Below, piece after piece: positions 43,986-54,174 of a stretch of 64,000 nt of DNA. The stretch covers positions 620,001 to 684,000 of the forward strand of contig NZ_CP025815.1 of NCBI RefSeq assembly GCF_003352045.1, read 5' to 3'. This DNA is from Sulfitobacter sp. JL08. Lineage in GTDB: Bacteria; Pseudomonadota; Alphaproteobacteria; Rhodobacterales; Rhodobacteraceae. Every line of letters begins with the position of its first letter. Position 1 is the stretch's first letter. Below the pieces are notes generated by a model. That model was not told the DNA's origin. It was given only the letters and a program-made list of their open reading frames with translations, and did no database searches. The translations under genes were made by a program, and so were the position numbers.

Positions 43986-45224
43986 TCAATCGGCGACCCG
44001 CTGCGTCACACGCACCCCGTCGGTCAGGCCCGACGTCGGAAACAGGATCACGGTATCGCCGTCTTCCAGCCCGTCCAAAACCTGCGCCTCGATCCCGTTA
44101 TTGCGCCCGAGAGAGATGATCCGGCGCTGCGCCTTGCCGTCAATCACGCGGAATACGGCCCAATCCTGGCCAACACGAAACAGCGCGCTGGAGGGCACGA
44201 TCAGGGTGTCGGGATCCTGCCACACAACAATGCGGGTTTCGACACGAAAGCCGTGACCCAATCCAGCACGGGTATCGGATGGTTCGGTAAACTCGATCAA
44301 GGCGCTGACGCGCTGTTCTTCAACCCCGAGGGCAGAAAACTTGGTGACACCAAACGGATCGACGCGGGTAACCCTGCCTTGCAATGCGCGCGGGCCTCCC
44401 CAGTCTTCAATCAGCACCGGATCCCCGACGGACACCTGAACCGCATCTGTCGACAGAAGGTCGACGATCACTTCCAGATCGCCGGTAATGTCGCCGATTT
44501 CCATGATCGGCGTTCCCGCAGACAGCGTGATTTCGCTTTGCTGCATGATTTGCAGGATACGGCCCGTGATCGGAGCATAAACCGGTATATCGTCGCCCCC
44601 GTTTTCACCGGCAATGGCGTCGGCCAGCCCGCGATCATCAAAGCGGATCAGTTGCGCGCGGGCATTGTCCACCTGTGCGCGCCGCATCGCGATCGCGGCT
44701 TCGGCGGTATCCACGTTCGCCTGTGCCACGCGTGCCACCTGGCGTGCCCGGTCCAGCGCGGCATCGGATGCGATATCACGCTCGGCCAGACGTTCGGTGC
44801 GCGCCAGTTCACTGTTGGCCAGTTCAAGATTGGCTATGGCGGCATTCAGATCGGCCTGTGCCACACGCTGGGCGGCTTCGGCGGCCTCGACTGCGGCGCG
44901 TGCCTGTTCGCGGGTGCGGATATCCAGCGCTGCGGGGTTGGTTGGCCGCATGTGGGCCACCACCGTTTCCCCCTTGATCACCGGGTCGCCGGGATCAACG
45001 CTGACCCGCAGCAACCGGCCTGCCACGGGGGTGGACACGACATAGCCGTCGCTGACGCGGGTGCGCCCCTCTTCGTCGATGGTCAGTTGCATGGCACCGC
45101 GTTTGACCTGCCCCAGATCAACCATCGTTGCGCGCGGCCAGAAGGCGGCGGCCAAACCGGCCCCGATCAGCACAGCGGCAAGGGTTGTAAAGATCAGACG
45201 CGATCGTTTGCGGGCTTTGGCCAT
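43986..45224 (-). CDS. HlyD-family efflux adaptor
   Basis: A 412-residue membrane-fusion protein. An N-terminal anchor (residues about 10-28) follows a basic start. The lipoyl domain half VDPGDPVIKGETVVAHM precedes a long coiled-coil hairpin (about 105-200, rich in Ala/Gln/Arg heptads), then a beta-barrel part. It links the inner-membrane permease encoded 6 nt upstream to the outer envelope. It is third in a three-gene ABC exporter unit with no outer membrane channel gene. Confidence 0.86.
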   Translation of the reverse strand: MAKARKRSRLIFTTLAAVLIGAGLAAAFWPRATMVDLGQVKRGAMQLTIDEEGRTRVSDGYVVSTPVAGRLLRVSVDPGDPVIKGETVVAHMRPTNPAALDIRTREQARAAVEAAEAAQRVAQADLNAAIANLELANSELARTERLAERDIASDAALDRARQVARVAQANVDTAEAAIAMRRAQVDNARAQLIRFDDRGLADAIAGENGGDDIPVYAPITGRILQIMQQSEITLSAGTPIMEIGDITGDLEVIVDLLSTDAVQVSVGDPVLIEDWGGPRALQGRVTRVDPFGVTKFSALGVEEQRVSALIEFTEPSDTRAGLGHGFRVETRIVVWQDPDTLIVPSSALFRVGQDWAVFRVIDGKAQRRIISLGRNNGIEAQVLDGLEDGDTVILFPTSGLTDGVRVTQRVAD

Positions 45225-45230
45225 GTCACA

Positions 45231-47597
45231 TCATTCCCTTGTTTTCAAAGCCGACACAAGATCGGCCCTGTCGATATCGCGCTTCACCAACCAGCCCGAC
45301 AGCAGGGCGGCTGACACCACTACAAGGGCTGCAGCCCCGTGGCTGGACGGGCTGAACACAGCCGGTATCTGGTAGTTTTCGTTGGAAAACCCCCATGACA
45401 TCAGCATGGCGACGACATGGCCCAGCACCACCCCCAACGGCAATGCTGCCAACACGACAGCGCCAAGTTCGCCCAACAGGACAAACGCCGCCTCGCCACG
45501 GCTGAAACCAATCACGCGCAGACTGGAGAGATCGCGTTCCCGTTCGGCATGCGCGATGCGGGCGGCATTATAGACAACGCCAAAGGCAATCACGAACGCG
45601 ATGGCGGCCATTACAAACCGGGTGGCACCCGCACCTTCGTTCATCATGTCCTGCAAGGCCTGTTCGGAATCATCAGACCGGCTGACGCCGGCAACCGTGG
45701 GCATACCGCGCAAGGCCGCGTACACTGCGTCGGCTTGCGCGGGGTCCACAGCCAGAAACGCACCCGACACGCGCAGGGGTTCACCCAATGCACGGTTCAG
45801 GGCATGCCTGTCCATGTGGGCGGTGGCCCCAAGTAAGGTTTCCGAGAGTGCCACAACCGGCAGGGACAACAGCGGCTGGCGGCCTTCGCGCACATCGATT
45901 TCCAGCAAGTCTCCGGGGCGGACCTGCAACAGATCGGCCAGTGTCGTTGATAACACGATGCCGCTGTCGGGCAGGCTGACCTGTGTCAGGTCCGCGTTCA
46001 TCGCCCGCACCAGATGTGCATCGGGATCCAGCCCGCTGAGAGCGCCGCGATAATCATAGACTCCGTTGCGCAGCACAACCGGCACTATCCGCGCCGGTTC
46101 CACACGTGTCACGCCGCGCAGGCGGCGCAAGTCCGAAATGCTGTCCTGCGAAACGGCGTGGGTAAACACCAGCGTCAGATCAGACCGGTCCATCACGCTG
46201 AACGACAGATCGATCGTGCGGTCAAATCCCTGAAACAACGTAAGCATCGCACCATTCAGCGCCATGCCGCAGGCAATCCCCACCGTTGCGCCCGCCATGC
46301 GCATTGGATGGCGGGTCAACCGGCGCAGCACCATGCGGCTGGGCTGGTCCAGAATGCGCGCCAGCCATGGCGCATAGCGTCCCGCGCGGCTGTAATCGGC
46401 AGGGGCTGGGGGCCGCATGGCGGTGGCGGGTGTCAGCGCAAAGACGCGGCGCAAGACGATCAAACCGCCGGCCGAAGCCGTCAGAACGCTGACGCTGACA
46501 CCGATCACGAAAGAAACCGGATCCTGCCGGAACAGCAGAAACGGAAACTTGAAGAAATCAAGGTACATGTTGGCCTGCAGCCGCGCCAGAAGGATACCCA
46601 GAAGGCAGCCGACCAGCGCCCCGCCTGCCGCAATCACGATGACGAATTTCAGGTAATGCCACACCACTTCGCCATCGGAATAGCCAAAGGCCTTCATCAG
46701 GCCAATCTCTTCGCGTTCGGCCTGAATCATCCGCGAAATCACGATATACAGGAGAAAGGCCGACACCCCGAGGAAAATGGGCGGAATGGCGCGGCTGAGT
46801 GTTTTCAATTGCGTTATTTCATCATTCAGGAACCGGTTGGACATATGATCATCCAGCCCGTAGGCCCCGCGCCCGCCATAGGGCGCAAGAATACGATCTG
46901 CAGCAGCGATCACGGCGGCCTCGCGGGCGTTCCGGGTCAGACTGATCAGCGCTTCGTTAAAGGCGCCCTTCATGTCATAGGCCGCCGACAGGGCAGAACT
47001 GCTCATCCAGATGACGCCATAACGGGCGTCATCCGCCATCAGTTCGCCCGGCGGTGTGACGTAAACAAATTCCGGCCCCAGTGCGAGTCCGGTGATGCGA
47101 AAGCTGTGGCGTGCGCCGTTCATCGTGGCGGTAATCTGATCGCCGGGGCCCAGACCGTTGGCACGCGCGAACGTATCCAGCAGCAGTATCTCATCGCCAC
47201 GGGCGGCGTTGATCATTCGTCCATCGGTCAGATGTACGGCGTTCAGACGCGGCGTGCCGATATCGGGCAGCGACACGGCCCGCGCCTGCATCGGCAAGGC
47301 CTGTCCGGGAATATCGATCAGGGCATCGCCGCTGACACGTCCTTCGGCGGCCGCAACGCCCGGTATCTGCGCCAGACGGTCTGTAAGATGGGATGGCGCG
47401 CGCGTGACCGGGGCGTAAACCTCGGCCATACGGAACCGGTCGTAATAGGCCTGGCGCGTATCACCCAAAGTGGCGACAAGCCCGCTCATCATCACTTGCA
47501 GGGCGACGCCCATGCCGATCACCAGTCCGATAGCTATCGCCTGTCCCTTCATCCGCCACAGATCGCGCAGCAGCTTGTGATCAAGCGCGCCTACCAT
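45231..47597 (-). CDS. ABC transporter permease with two FtsX domains
   Basis: A 788-residue permease. An N-terminal helix (about 17-40) is followed by a large periplasmic MacB_PCD-like domain ([20 protein letters not shown]...), FtsX helices in the 260-380 range, a second periplasmic region and FtsX helices near the C-terminus. There are no catalytic motifs. It overlaps the ATPase gene by 7 bp, and the adaptor gene follows 6 nt later. The exported substrate is unknown; such trios move lipids, peptides or drugs. Confidence 0.86.
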   Translation of the reverse strand: MVGALDHKLLRDLWRMKGQAIAIGLVIGMGVALQVMMSGLVATLGDTRQAYYDRFRMAEVYAPVTRAPSHLTDRLAQIPGVAAAEGRVSGDALIDIPGQALPMQARAVSLPDIGTPRLNAVHLTDGRMINAARGDEILLLDTFARANGLGPGDQITATMNGARHSFRITGLALGPEFVYVTPPGELMADDARYGVIWMSSSALSAAYDMKGAFNEALISLTRNAREAAVIAAADRILAPYGGRGAYGLDDHMSNRFLNDEITQLKTLSRAIPPIFLGVSAFLLYIVISRMIQAEREEIGLMKAFGYSDGEVVWHYLKFVIVIAAGGALVGCLLGILLARLQANMYLDFFKFPFLLFRQDPVSFVIGVSVSVLTASAGGLIVLRRVFALTPATAMRPPAPADYSRAGRYAPWLARILDQPSRMVLRRLTRHPMRMAGATVGIACGMALNGAMLTLFQGFDRTIDLSFSVMDRSDLTLVFTHAVSQDSISDLRRLRGVTRVEPARIVPVVLRNGVYDYRGALSGLDPDAHLVRAMNADLTQVSLPDSGIVLSTTLADLLQVRPGDLLEIDVREGRQPLLSLPVVALSETLLGATAHMDRHALNRALGEPLRVSGAFLAVDPAQADAVYAALRGMPTVAGVSRSDDSEQALQDMMNEGAGATRFVMAAIAFVIAFGVVYNAARIAHAERERDLSSLRVIGFSRGEAAFVLLGELGAVVLAALPLGVVLGHVVAMLMSWGFSNENYQIPAVFSPSSHGAAALVVVSAALLSGWLVKRDIDRADLVSALKTRE

Positions 47598-48298
47598 GCG
47601 ATTTCGTCCGGGCTCTGCTTGGTCTTGTTCTTGACGATCTCGCGGATATTGCCATCGGCGAAATGGATGACGCGATCCGCCATCGCGGCCTGACTGGCGG
47701 CATGGGTTACGATCATGACAGTCGCACCCAGCGTTTCGTTGACGGATTTCAGAACCTTAAGAACCGTGCGTCCTGTGGTGCTGTCCAGCGCGCCGGTGGG
47801 TTCATCGCAGAACAGAACATCGGGCTGTTTGGCCACGGCACGGGCGATGGCCACGCGCTGTTGTTCGCCCCCCGACATCTGCGAGGGAAAATGATCCATC
47901 CTGCCACCCAGACCCACCATGTGCAGCGCCTCGGCCGGGTCCATCGGGTTGCGGGCAATCTCGGTCACCAGTTCAACGTTTTCATAGGCGGTAAGGGACG
48001 GCATCAGATTATAAAACTGGAACACAAACCCCACGTGATCGCGCCGGTAGCGGGTCAACTCCCGGTCTTGCATATCGGTCAGCATCTGATCGCGGAATTG
48101 CGCGGTGCCGTCCGTGGCGCTATCCAGACCGCCCAGAATGTTCAGCAAGGTTGATTTCCCGCTGCCCGAGGGGCCCAGCAGGACGACAATCTCGCCCTGA
48201 GGAATTTCAACATCAACGCCGCGTAGCGCATGTACCGCCGAACGGCCCTCGCCATAGACCTTGGTCAGGTTTTTCGTTGTAAAGGCGGGCAAGGTCAT
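47591..48298 (-). CDS. ABC transporter ATP-binding protein (MacB/LolD type)
   Basis: A 235-residue ATPase. Walker A is GPSGSGKST, the signature [15 protein letters not shown], Walker [13 protein letters not shown] and the switch His VTHAA. The sequence fits the LolD/MacB branch that partners FtsX-type permeases. It is the first gene of the exporter unit. Confidence 0.9.
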   Translation of the reverse strand: MTLPAFTTKNLTKVYGEGRSAVHALRGVDVEIPQGEIVVLLGPSGSGKSTLLNILGGLDSATDGTAQFRDQMLTDMQDRELTRYRRDHVGFVFQFYNLMPSLTAYENVELVTEIARNPMDPAEALHMVGLGGRMDHFPSQMSGGEQQRVAIARAVAKQPDVLFCDEPTGALDSTTGRTVLKVLKSVNETLGATVMIVTHAASQAAMADRVIHFADGNIREIVKNKTKQSPDEIAW

Positions 48299-48492
48299 AA
48301 TCGGCAGGTCCGGTCGGGAACGGGCAGGATAAAAACCGCTCTAGCAAGAGTAAAGGGCGCGCGTGTTGATCAGCGTCAAAGTCGCCTTTGCCACTGCGAG
48401 GGGGCGATGGGGGCCGGCAGTGCAGATAGCGATTGCAAATGGCATCCGGGATGTGGATTCTGCGCAAGGAACCAGCAGAACGGAACGCCAGC

Positions 48493-49443
48493 ATGCCAAC
48501 CGCCACAGACCGCCCTTTCAACCAGCCGCTTGGCGGCAATGATATGCCCCGCTTTGCCGGTGATGCCACGATGATGCGCCTGCCCCGTCAGGACAGTGCT
48601 GCGGGGCTTGATGCCTGTTTTGTAGGGGTGCCGATGGATATCGGCACATCGAACCGTGCAGGCACCCGCCATGGTCCGCGCTCCATCCGCGCCGAAAGCT
48701 GCATGTTGCGCCCGTTCAACATGGCCACCGGTGCGGCCCCGTTTGCTGAAATGCAGGTGGCCGATATAGGTGATGTGGCGATCAACACATTCGATCTGAA
48801 AAAGACGGCTGACATCATCACGGCGGCCTATGACGATATCCTGTCGCATGGCGCTGTGCCGTTGACATTGGGGGGCGATCATACGCTGACCTATCCGGTG
48901 CTGCGCGCCATTGCCGGGAAACACGGGCCTGTTGCTCTGATCCATGTGGATGCCCATGCCGACACCAATGACGAGATGTTCGGCGAAAAGATCGCCCACG
49001 GCACGCCGTTCCGCCGCGCGGTCGAAGACGGGTTGCTGGTGAATGACAAGGTATTCCAGATCGGGCTGCGCGGCACCGGCTATGCGCCCGATGACTTCGA
49101 CTGGGGCCGCAAGCAGGGCTTTACCGTGGTTCCGGCAGAAGACTGCTGGCACAAGTCGTTGACACCTCTGATGGCTGATATCTGCGCCAGAATTGGCGAT
49201 ACGCCGACCTATCTGACCTATGATATCGACAGCCTTGATCCCGCTTTTGCACCCGGAACCGGAACTGTTGAAATTGGCGGGCTGACCACCATTCAGGCGC
49301 TGGAAATCGTGCGCGGCTGCGCGGGGCTGAGCCTTGTCGGAGGTGATCTGGTCGAGGTGTCGCCACCCTATGATACCAGCGGCAACACGGCGCTGATCGG
49401 CGCCGGCCTTCTTTACGAAATGCTGTGTGTTCTGCCGCGCTGA
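48493..49443 (+). CDS. speB: Agmatinase / ureohydrolase family enzyme
   Basis: A 316-residue ureohydrolase. ATG 48493 is preferred to upstream frames, though its ribosome site is weak. The binuclear manganese motifs are all present: GGDHTL, DAHADTND and YDIDSLDPAFAPGTGT. Agmatinase makes putrescine and urea. Guanidinobutyrase and guanidinopropionase share these motifs, so the substrate is not certain. It converges with an EamA transporter gene, 10 nt apart. Confidence 0.85.
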   Translation: MPTATDRPFNQPLGGNDMPRFAGDATMMRLPRQDSAAGLDACFVGVPMDIGTSNRAGTRHGPRSIRAESCMLRPFNMATGAAPFAEMQVADIGDVAINTFDLKKTADIITAAYDDILSHGAVPLTLGGDHTLTYPVLRAIAGKHGPVALIHVDAHADTNDEMFGEKIAHGTPFRRAVEDGLLVNDKVFQIGLRGTGYAPDDFDWGRKQGFTVVPAEDCWHKSLTPLMADICARIGDTPTYLTYDIDSLDPAFAPGTGTVEIGGLTTIQALEIVRGCAGLSLVGGDLVEVSPPYDTSGNTALIGAGLLYEMLCVLPR

Positions 49444-49453
49444 TGCCGCGCGG

Positions 49454-50296
49454 TCACAACCCCAGATACCCGATAGCGGCAAAGGCCAGCACGACACCGC
49501 CCCATTGGCCCGGTGCCATCCGTTCGCCCAATACCATCCGCGCCAGCAATATGGTGAGGATCCCGAACGCAGACGCGCCGACAGCGGCAAACTCAGGATG
49601 ATCCAGCGGTGCCGCGATCATCACGGCCCCAAGGGCCAGCGCGTCCAGCGCCCCCATCAGCAGCAATAGCGGCATATGCCGGATGATGCCGCGCATCGGG
49701 TCGATCGTGCGCAGCGCCAGGGGCACGATCACGGCGATCGCGGCCAGCCGCGCAATGGCCAGAACCGGTAATTCGCCGGTGATGCGCGTGGCATATTGCC
49801 CGACCGCAAAGGTCAGGGCGAACCCCGTCGCGCCCAGAACGGCCCATGCCAGCGCCACGGCGCGTGATCCGCCCGATCTGCTGTCACGCCCCAGAACCCC
49901 GACAACGGTAATCCCTGCGATAACAACAACGGCCGCCGCCCAGTCCGTGGCCTTGACCGGATCACCTTCGATACCGGCCAGCGCCAGTGACAGCACCGGA
50001 TAGGCCCCGATCACCGGCGCGACCAGACCGACGGGGCCGATCTGGAACGCCTTGTAAAGACCAACACTGGCGAACGCGAAGGCCAGCCCGGTAAACAAAG
50101 AGGCCACCAAGGCAGTGCCTGACATGTCCTGCCACGCGCCAACCCACGCTGCCACCGGCAGCACCAGCAGCGCGCCGGTCAAAAGCACAACTGCCAGCGC
50201 TGGCAGGATACCCGCCCGCTGGCTGACATAGCGCAGGCACAGATCATGAATGGCCCACGCCAGCGCGGCACACAGACCAAGCGATAGCGCGCTCAC
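49454..50296 (-). CDS. EamA/DMT-family transporter
   Basis: A 280-residue inner-membrane protein with about ten helices in two EamA repeats (the first ends near ALAGIEGDPVKATDW, the second near the C-terminus GERMAPGQWGGVVLAFAAIG). GTG start with AAGG 8 nt upstream. Substrates of such transporters are not predictable. It separates the ureohydrolase and sarcosine oxidase genes. Confidence 0.82.
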   Translation of the reverse strand: MSALSLGLCAALAWAIHDLCLRYVSQRAGILPALAVVLLTGALLVLPVAAWVGAWQDMSGTALVASLFTGLAFAFASVGLYKAFQIGPVGLVAPVIGAYPVLSLALAGIEGDPVKATDWAAAVVVIAGITVVGVLGRDSRSGGSRAVALAWAVLGATGFALTFAVGQYATRITGELPVLAIARLAAIAVIVPLALRTIDPMRGIIRHMPLLLLMGALDALALGAVMIAAPLDHPEFAAVGASAFGILTILLARMVLGERMAPGQWGGVVLAFAAIGYLGL

Positions 50297-50361
50297 GCGG
50301 AAACCTTGTAGGCTTTGTGACCCATAAGCGCCCTATACGGATGGTTTTGGTGCGAACCGGA

Positions 50362-50928
50362 TCACCAGACAGACCGCATTGCGGTTAGTAACGCATGGTG
50401 CATGGACCCTGCCGAAGATCGCGGCCCGATGACGGACAGATGCGTGCCTGCGTCTCGGCAGATCACAAAGCACCCCAGATGCTCAATAACGGTGCGTGTT
50501 GCCGTGCCTGTGGCCATGGCAGCCACGTTGACGTTGCACAGCCGTTCGAACACAGCGACGACACCGTCGCCCAGCATGTCAAAGCGACACCAGCCATCTG
50601 TTTGTTCGCTCACACTTGCTGTTGTGCCAACAGCCGATTTCACCTGTGCGGCGATGTCTTCATTCTGAGCAAACGGGGCTTCGATCATCCATTGGTCCGG
50701 CCCCGTCCAGAACGCTGTCAGGTCTTTTCCAACGCACACGCCCCCTACATCAGGCGCTTTTGCCCCCAGCAGCTTTTTCAGGGCTGTCTTGCATTTGCTT
50801 TCCTGCCCCAAACGCGCGGCAACGGATGCGAACACCCAATCGGGCTGTTCGCTTAGCGTGATGGGACCAACGTGATCGACACGCGCGACGCTGCCCCCCA
50901 GGGCGGTGATTGCTGTCAGATCATGCAC
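50362..50928 (-). CDS. soxG: Sarcosine oxidase gamma subunit
   Basis: A 188-residue SoxG family protein. GTG at 50928 with GGGAGAGG just upstream. The C-terminal GcvT/SoxG-like region has TDGWCRFDMLGDGVVAVFER, then IEHLGCFVICRDAGTHLSVI. It overlaps the end of soxA by 8 bp. Gamma is needed for the four-subunit enzyme. Confidence 0.9.
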   Translation of the reverse strand: MHDLTAITALGGSVARVDHVGPITLSEQPDWVFASVAARLGQESKCKTALKKLLGAKAPDVGGVCVGKDLTAFWTGPDQWMIEAPFAQNEDIAAQVKSAVGTTASVSEQTDGWCRFDMLGDGVVAVFERLCNVNVAAMATGTATRTVIEHLGCFVICRDAGTHLSVIGPRSSAGSMHHALLTAMRSVW

Positions 50929-53878
50929 GAAGCCTCTCCCCCTCTGGATCGATGAAATGCGCGCTGACCACTTCCAGATCGACGTTCAGGCCGGTCAGCG
51001 GGCTGACCGCCTTGATCACCTCACCCTTGCGCGCGCCGCCGTTTTTCAGAAAGCCAAGGCCAATCGAGCATCCCAGATGCGGCGAATAGGCGGCAGAGGT
51101 GATGTAGCCCTGATCATTGGCTGCGTTCACATCGTGTCCTTTGGTCATCAGGTGGGACCCCGCCAGAACACGGTGCGACTTGTCGACCGGTTGCAGGCCG
51201 ACCAGAACCAGCGCATCCGGGGCGTTCAGCCCTTCTCGCTCGGAAAGGACCGACCCGATACTGTCCTTCGCCTTGGACACCATACGACCCATGCCCAGAT
51301 TCAGCGCGGTGGTCGTGCCATTCAGCTCGTTGCCGGTCACATGGCCCTTTTCGATGCGCATGACGCCCAAGGCTTCGGTTCCGTAGGGGACCACATCGAA
51401 TTCTTCGCCCGCCGCCATCAATCTGCGGATCATGGCATCGCCATAGCGTGTCGGCACCGCAATTTCGTAGGCCAGTTCACCCGAGAACGATATCCGGAAA
51501 AGCCGTGCGCGCAAACCACCGCAAACGGTGATTTCACCACAGGCCATGAACGGGAACGCATCGTTTGACAGATCAAACTTCGGGTCGACGATCTTTTGCA
51601 GCAGTTTGCGCGCATTCGGGCCTGCCACGGCATATTGTGCCCATGCTTCGGTCGTGGAAATCAACTGTACGTCCATGTCGGGAAACAGGCACTGGCGCAC
51701 GAATTCCATGTGACGGTACACACCCACCGCGTTGGCCGTGGTGGTGGTGACAACGAAATGATCCTCGGCCAGTCGCGCCGCGGTGCCGTCATCCATCGCA
51801 ATCCCGTCTTCGCGCAGCATCAGCCCATAGCGCGTCTTGCCGACGGCCAGTTTGGCAAAACCGTTGCAATAGACGGTGTTCAGAAATGCGGCCGCATCGC
51901 TGCCCTGCACATCGATCTTGCCCAGCGTAGTCACATCGCAGATGCCAACGCTTTTGCGGGTCGCCAGCACTTCGCGATCGACGCTTTGGCGCCATTCGGT
52001 TTCGCCGGCTTTGGGGTACCATTGCGCGCGCAACCACATCCCGACTTCGACAAAGACAGCACCCTGTTCCTGCGCCCAAACGTGGCTGGGCGTTTTACGA
52101 AGGGGGCGAAAATCGGTGCCGACCGACCGGCCCCCCAGCACGCCCATCGACACAGGCGTGTAGGGCGGGCGGAAAATCGTTGTACCGGTCTGTGGTATCG
52201 TCTGGCCAGTCAGTTCGGCCATGATCGCAAGACCGCCCATATTCGATGTCTTGCCCTGATCCGTGGCCATGCCAAGCGTCGTGTAACGCTTAAGATGTTC
52301 GACCGAACGATAGTTTTCCTGATGCGCCAGTTTCACGTCCTTGACGGTTACGTCGTTCTGCTGATCCAGCCATGCGCGCCCCTTGCCTTCGGTCACATGC
52401 CAGAACGGTGACAGCGAAAAAGGCGCATCCTCGGCCTTGGGCGCGGGCAGGGCGCGGGCCTTGATCCCGATATCGCGCAGGGCCGCAGCGGCTGCCTTTG
52501 ATCCGGTGCCAAGTGCGGCATGGGTGCTGAATTCGCCCAGTGCGGCCCCGGCGCAACTTAGCCCGGCGGGGCCATCTGCACCCGGTATAAAGGCGGCGAT
52601 ATCTTCGCGCCACTGGGGGCGACCGCGCTGGTGACAGGTCAGTCCGACATTCGGGTTCCACCCGCCCGACACACCCAGTGCGCCACACTCGATAAGGCGT
52701 GTCTGGCCCGACGCCAGACGTATTTCGACGAAACGCAGGCCCAGACGGCCCTTGGTGTCGATGACCTGCGCACCGGCCAGCAATTCGCAATCGGCGATCC
52801 GGGGCGCGTCTGTGCGGGTGTCGATCACTGCGGCAACGGTGACGCCCTTGGCGATCAGATCAACGGCGGTGCGGTGCCCGTCATCGTTGTTGGTAAACAC
52901 GGCAACCTTGTGTGCGGGTGTTGCGGCCCAGCGGTTGGCATAGGCACGCATCGCCCCCGCCAGCATGATGCCGGGGCGGTCGTTGTTTTCAAACGCAATG
53001 GGTCGTTCGATCGCACCGGCGCACAGCAGTGCCCGTTTCGACGTGATGCGCCAGAAGATCTGGCGCGGCTTGCCGGGGGCGGGGGTGGGCAGATGATCGC
53101 TAACCCGTTCGACCGCGCCATAAACGCCGTGATCAAAGGCCCCGATCACCGTGGTGCGCGCCATCAGGCGCACATTTGGCATATCGGCAAGTTCCGCTGC
53201 GCTGGCTGCGGCCCATTGCGCGCCTGATTGCCCGCCAATATCCAGCGTTTCAGCGTTCAACCGCCCGCCAAAGGCAAAATCTTCGTCCGCCAGAATAACC
53301 CGCGCCCCGGCACGCCCCGCCGTCAGCGCAGCAGACAATCCGGCCGGCCCGGCCCCGATGATCAGAAGATCACAATGCAAAAACCCCTTGTCGTAACTGT
53401 CGGGGTCTGGCTCCAGCGCCGCGGTCCCCAGACCTGCGGCGCGGCGAATGATCGGTTCGTACAGTTTTTCCCAGAACGCGGCTGGCCACATGAAGGTTTT
53501 GTAATAAAAGCCCGCAGTCAGAAAATTGCTGAACCGGTCGTTGATCGCCATTGCATCGAATGTCAGCGACGGCCAGCGGTTCTGGCTGTTGGCCACCAGC
53601 CCGTCGAACAGTTCTGCGGTGGTGGCGCGCGTGTTGGGTTCCTGGCGCGCGCCGCTGCGCAGTTCGACCAGCGCGTTGGGTTCTTCTGATCCCGCACTCA
53701 GCACGCCGCGCGGGCGGTGATATTTGAATGATCGGCCCATCAGGCGCACATCGTTGGCCAAAAGCGCCGAAGCCAGCGTATCGCCGGCGTATCCCTGATA
53801 GGATTTACCATCAAAGGTAAATGTCATCGGTTCGGACCGGTCGATCTGACCGCCGGCAAGCCTGTTCAACTGGGTCAT
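50921..53878 (-). CDS. soxA: Sarcosine oxidase alpha subunit
   Basis: A 985-residue subunit. ATG 53878 (MTQLNRLAGGQIDR) overlaps the soxD stop as ATGA. A [2Fe-2S]-less N-terminal domain is followed by an NAD-binding domain with LLIIGAGPAGLSAALTAGRA. A C-terminal folate-binding GcvT-like half follows. With beta, gamma and delta it oxidises sarcosine to glycine, giving 5,10-methylene-THF (or formaldehyde) and H2O2. Confidence 0.94.
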   Translation of the reverse strand: MTQLNRLAGGQIDRSEPMTFTFDGKSYQGYAGDTLASALLANDVRLMGRSFKYHRPRGVLSAGSEEPNALVELRSGARQEPNTRATTAELFDGLVANSQNRWPSLTFDAMAINDRFSNFLTAGFYYKTFMWPAAFWEKLYEPIIRRAAGLGTAALEPDPDSYDKGFLHCDLLIIGAGPAGLSAALTAGRAGARVILADEDFAFGGRLNAETLDIGGQSGAQWAAASAAELADMPNVRLMARTTVIGAFDHGVYGAVERVSDHLPTPAPGKPRQIFWRITSKRALLCAGAIERPIAFENNDRPGIMLAGAMRAYANRWAATPAHKVAVFTNNDDGHRTAVDLIAKGVTVAAVIDTRTDAPRIADCELLAGAQVIDTKGRLGLRFVEIRLASGQTRLIECGALGVSGGWNPNVGLTCHQRGRPQWREDIAAFIPGADGPAGLSCAGAALGEFSTHAALGTGSKAAAAALRDIGIKARALPAPKAEDAPFSLSPFWHVTEGKGRAWLDQQNDVTVKDVKLAHQENYRSVEHLKRYTTLGMATDQGKTSNMGGLAIMAELTGQTIPQTGTTIFRPPYTPVSMGVLGGRSVGTDFRPLRKTPSHVWAQEQGAVFVEVGMWLRAQWYPKAGETEWRQSVDREVLATRKSVGICDVTTLGKIDVQGSDAAAFLNTVYCNGFAKLAVGKTRYGLMLREDGIAMDDGTAARLAEDHFVVTTTTANAVGVYRHMEFVRQCLFPDMDVQLISTTEAWAQYAVAGPNARKLLQKIVDPKFDLSNDAFPFMACGEITVCGGLRARLFRISFSGELAYEIAVPTRYGDAMIRRLMAAGEEFDVVPYGTEALGVMRIEKGHVTGNELNGTTTALNLGMGRMVSKAKDSIGSVLSEREGLNAPDALVLVGLQPVDKSHRVLAGSHLMTKGHDVNAANDQGYITSAAYSPHLGCSIGLGFLKNGGARKGEVIKAVSPLTGLNVDLEVVSAHFIDPEGERLRA

Positions 53879-54162
53879 GCGCTGCGCCCCCGTGTGCGGG
53901 CAACTTCGCGGGCCAACTCTACTTTGGTAATCTCGTGGGTCAGGGTGTTGCGCGTTACGACCAGCCAGCTTCTGTCGCCCTGTTCGTGGAACCACAATTC
54001 GCGGTGTTCACCGGCGGGGTTGTCGCGCAGGTAATGGTATTCGTAAAACGTGCGGGCCGCATCAGGCGCCTGCCAGTCGGGCCGGTCGATCAGTGACGCA
54101 TCCCCCAGATAGGTGAATTCCTGCGCGTCACGCGGGCCAAGAAGCGGGTGATTGATAATCAT
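53875..54162 (-). CDS. soxD: Sarcosine oxidase delta subunit, variant zinc site
   Basis: A 95-residue SoxD. The fold-defining segments LGPRDAQEFTYLGDASL and EYHYLRDNPAGEHRELWFHE are present. In characterised enzymes zinc is held by Cys6, Cys9, His59 and Cys63. Here the N-terminal CxxC is HPLL (His5, Leu8), His59 is kept, and position 63 is Asp. The zinc site is therefore lost or rebuilt as His-His-Asp. The gene lies between soxB and soxA, overlapping soxA by 4 bp. Confidence 0.85.
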   Translation of the reverse strand: MIINHPLLGPRDAQEFTYLGDASLIDRPDWQAPDAARTFYEYHYLRDNPAGEHRELWFHEQGDRSWLVVTRNTLTHEITKVELAREVARTRGRSA

Positions 54163-54174
54163 GTGCTTTGTCCC

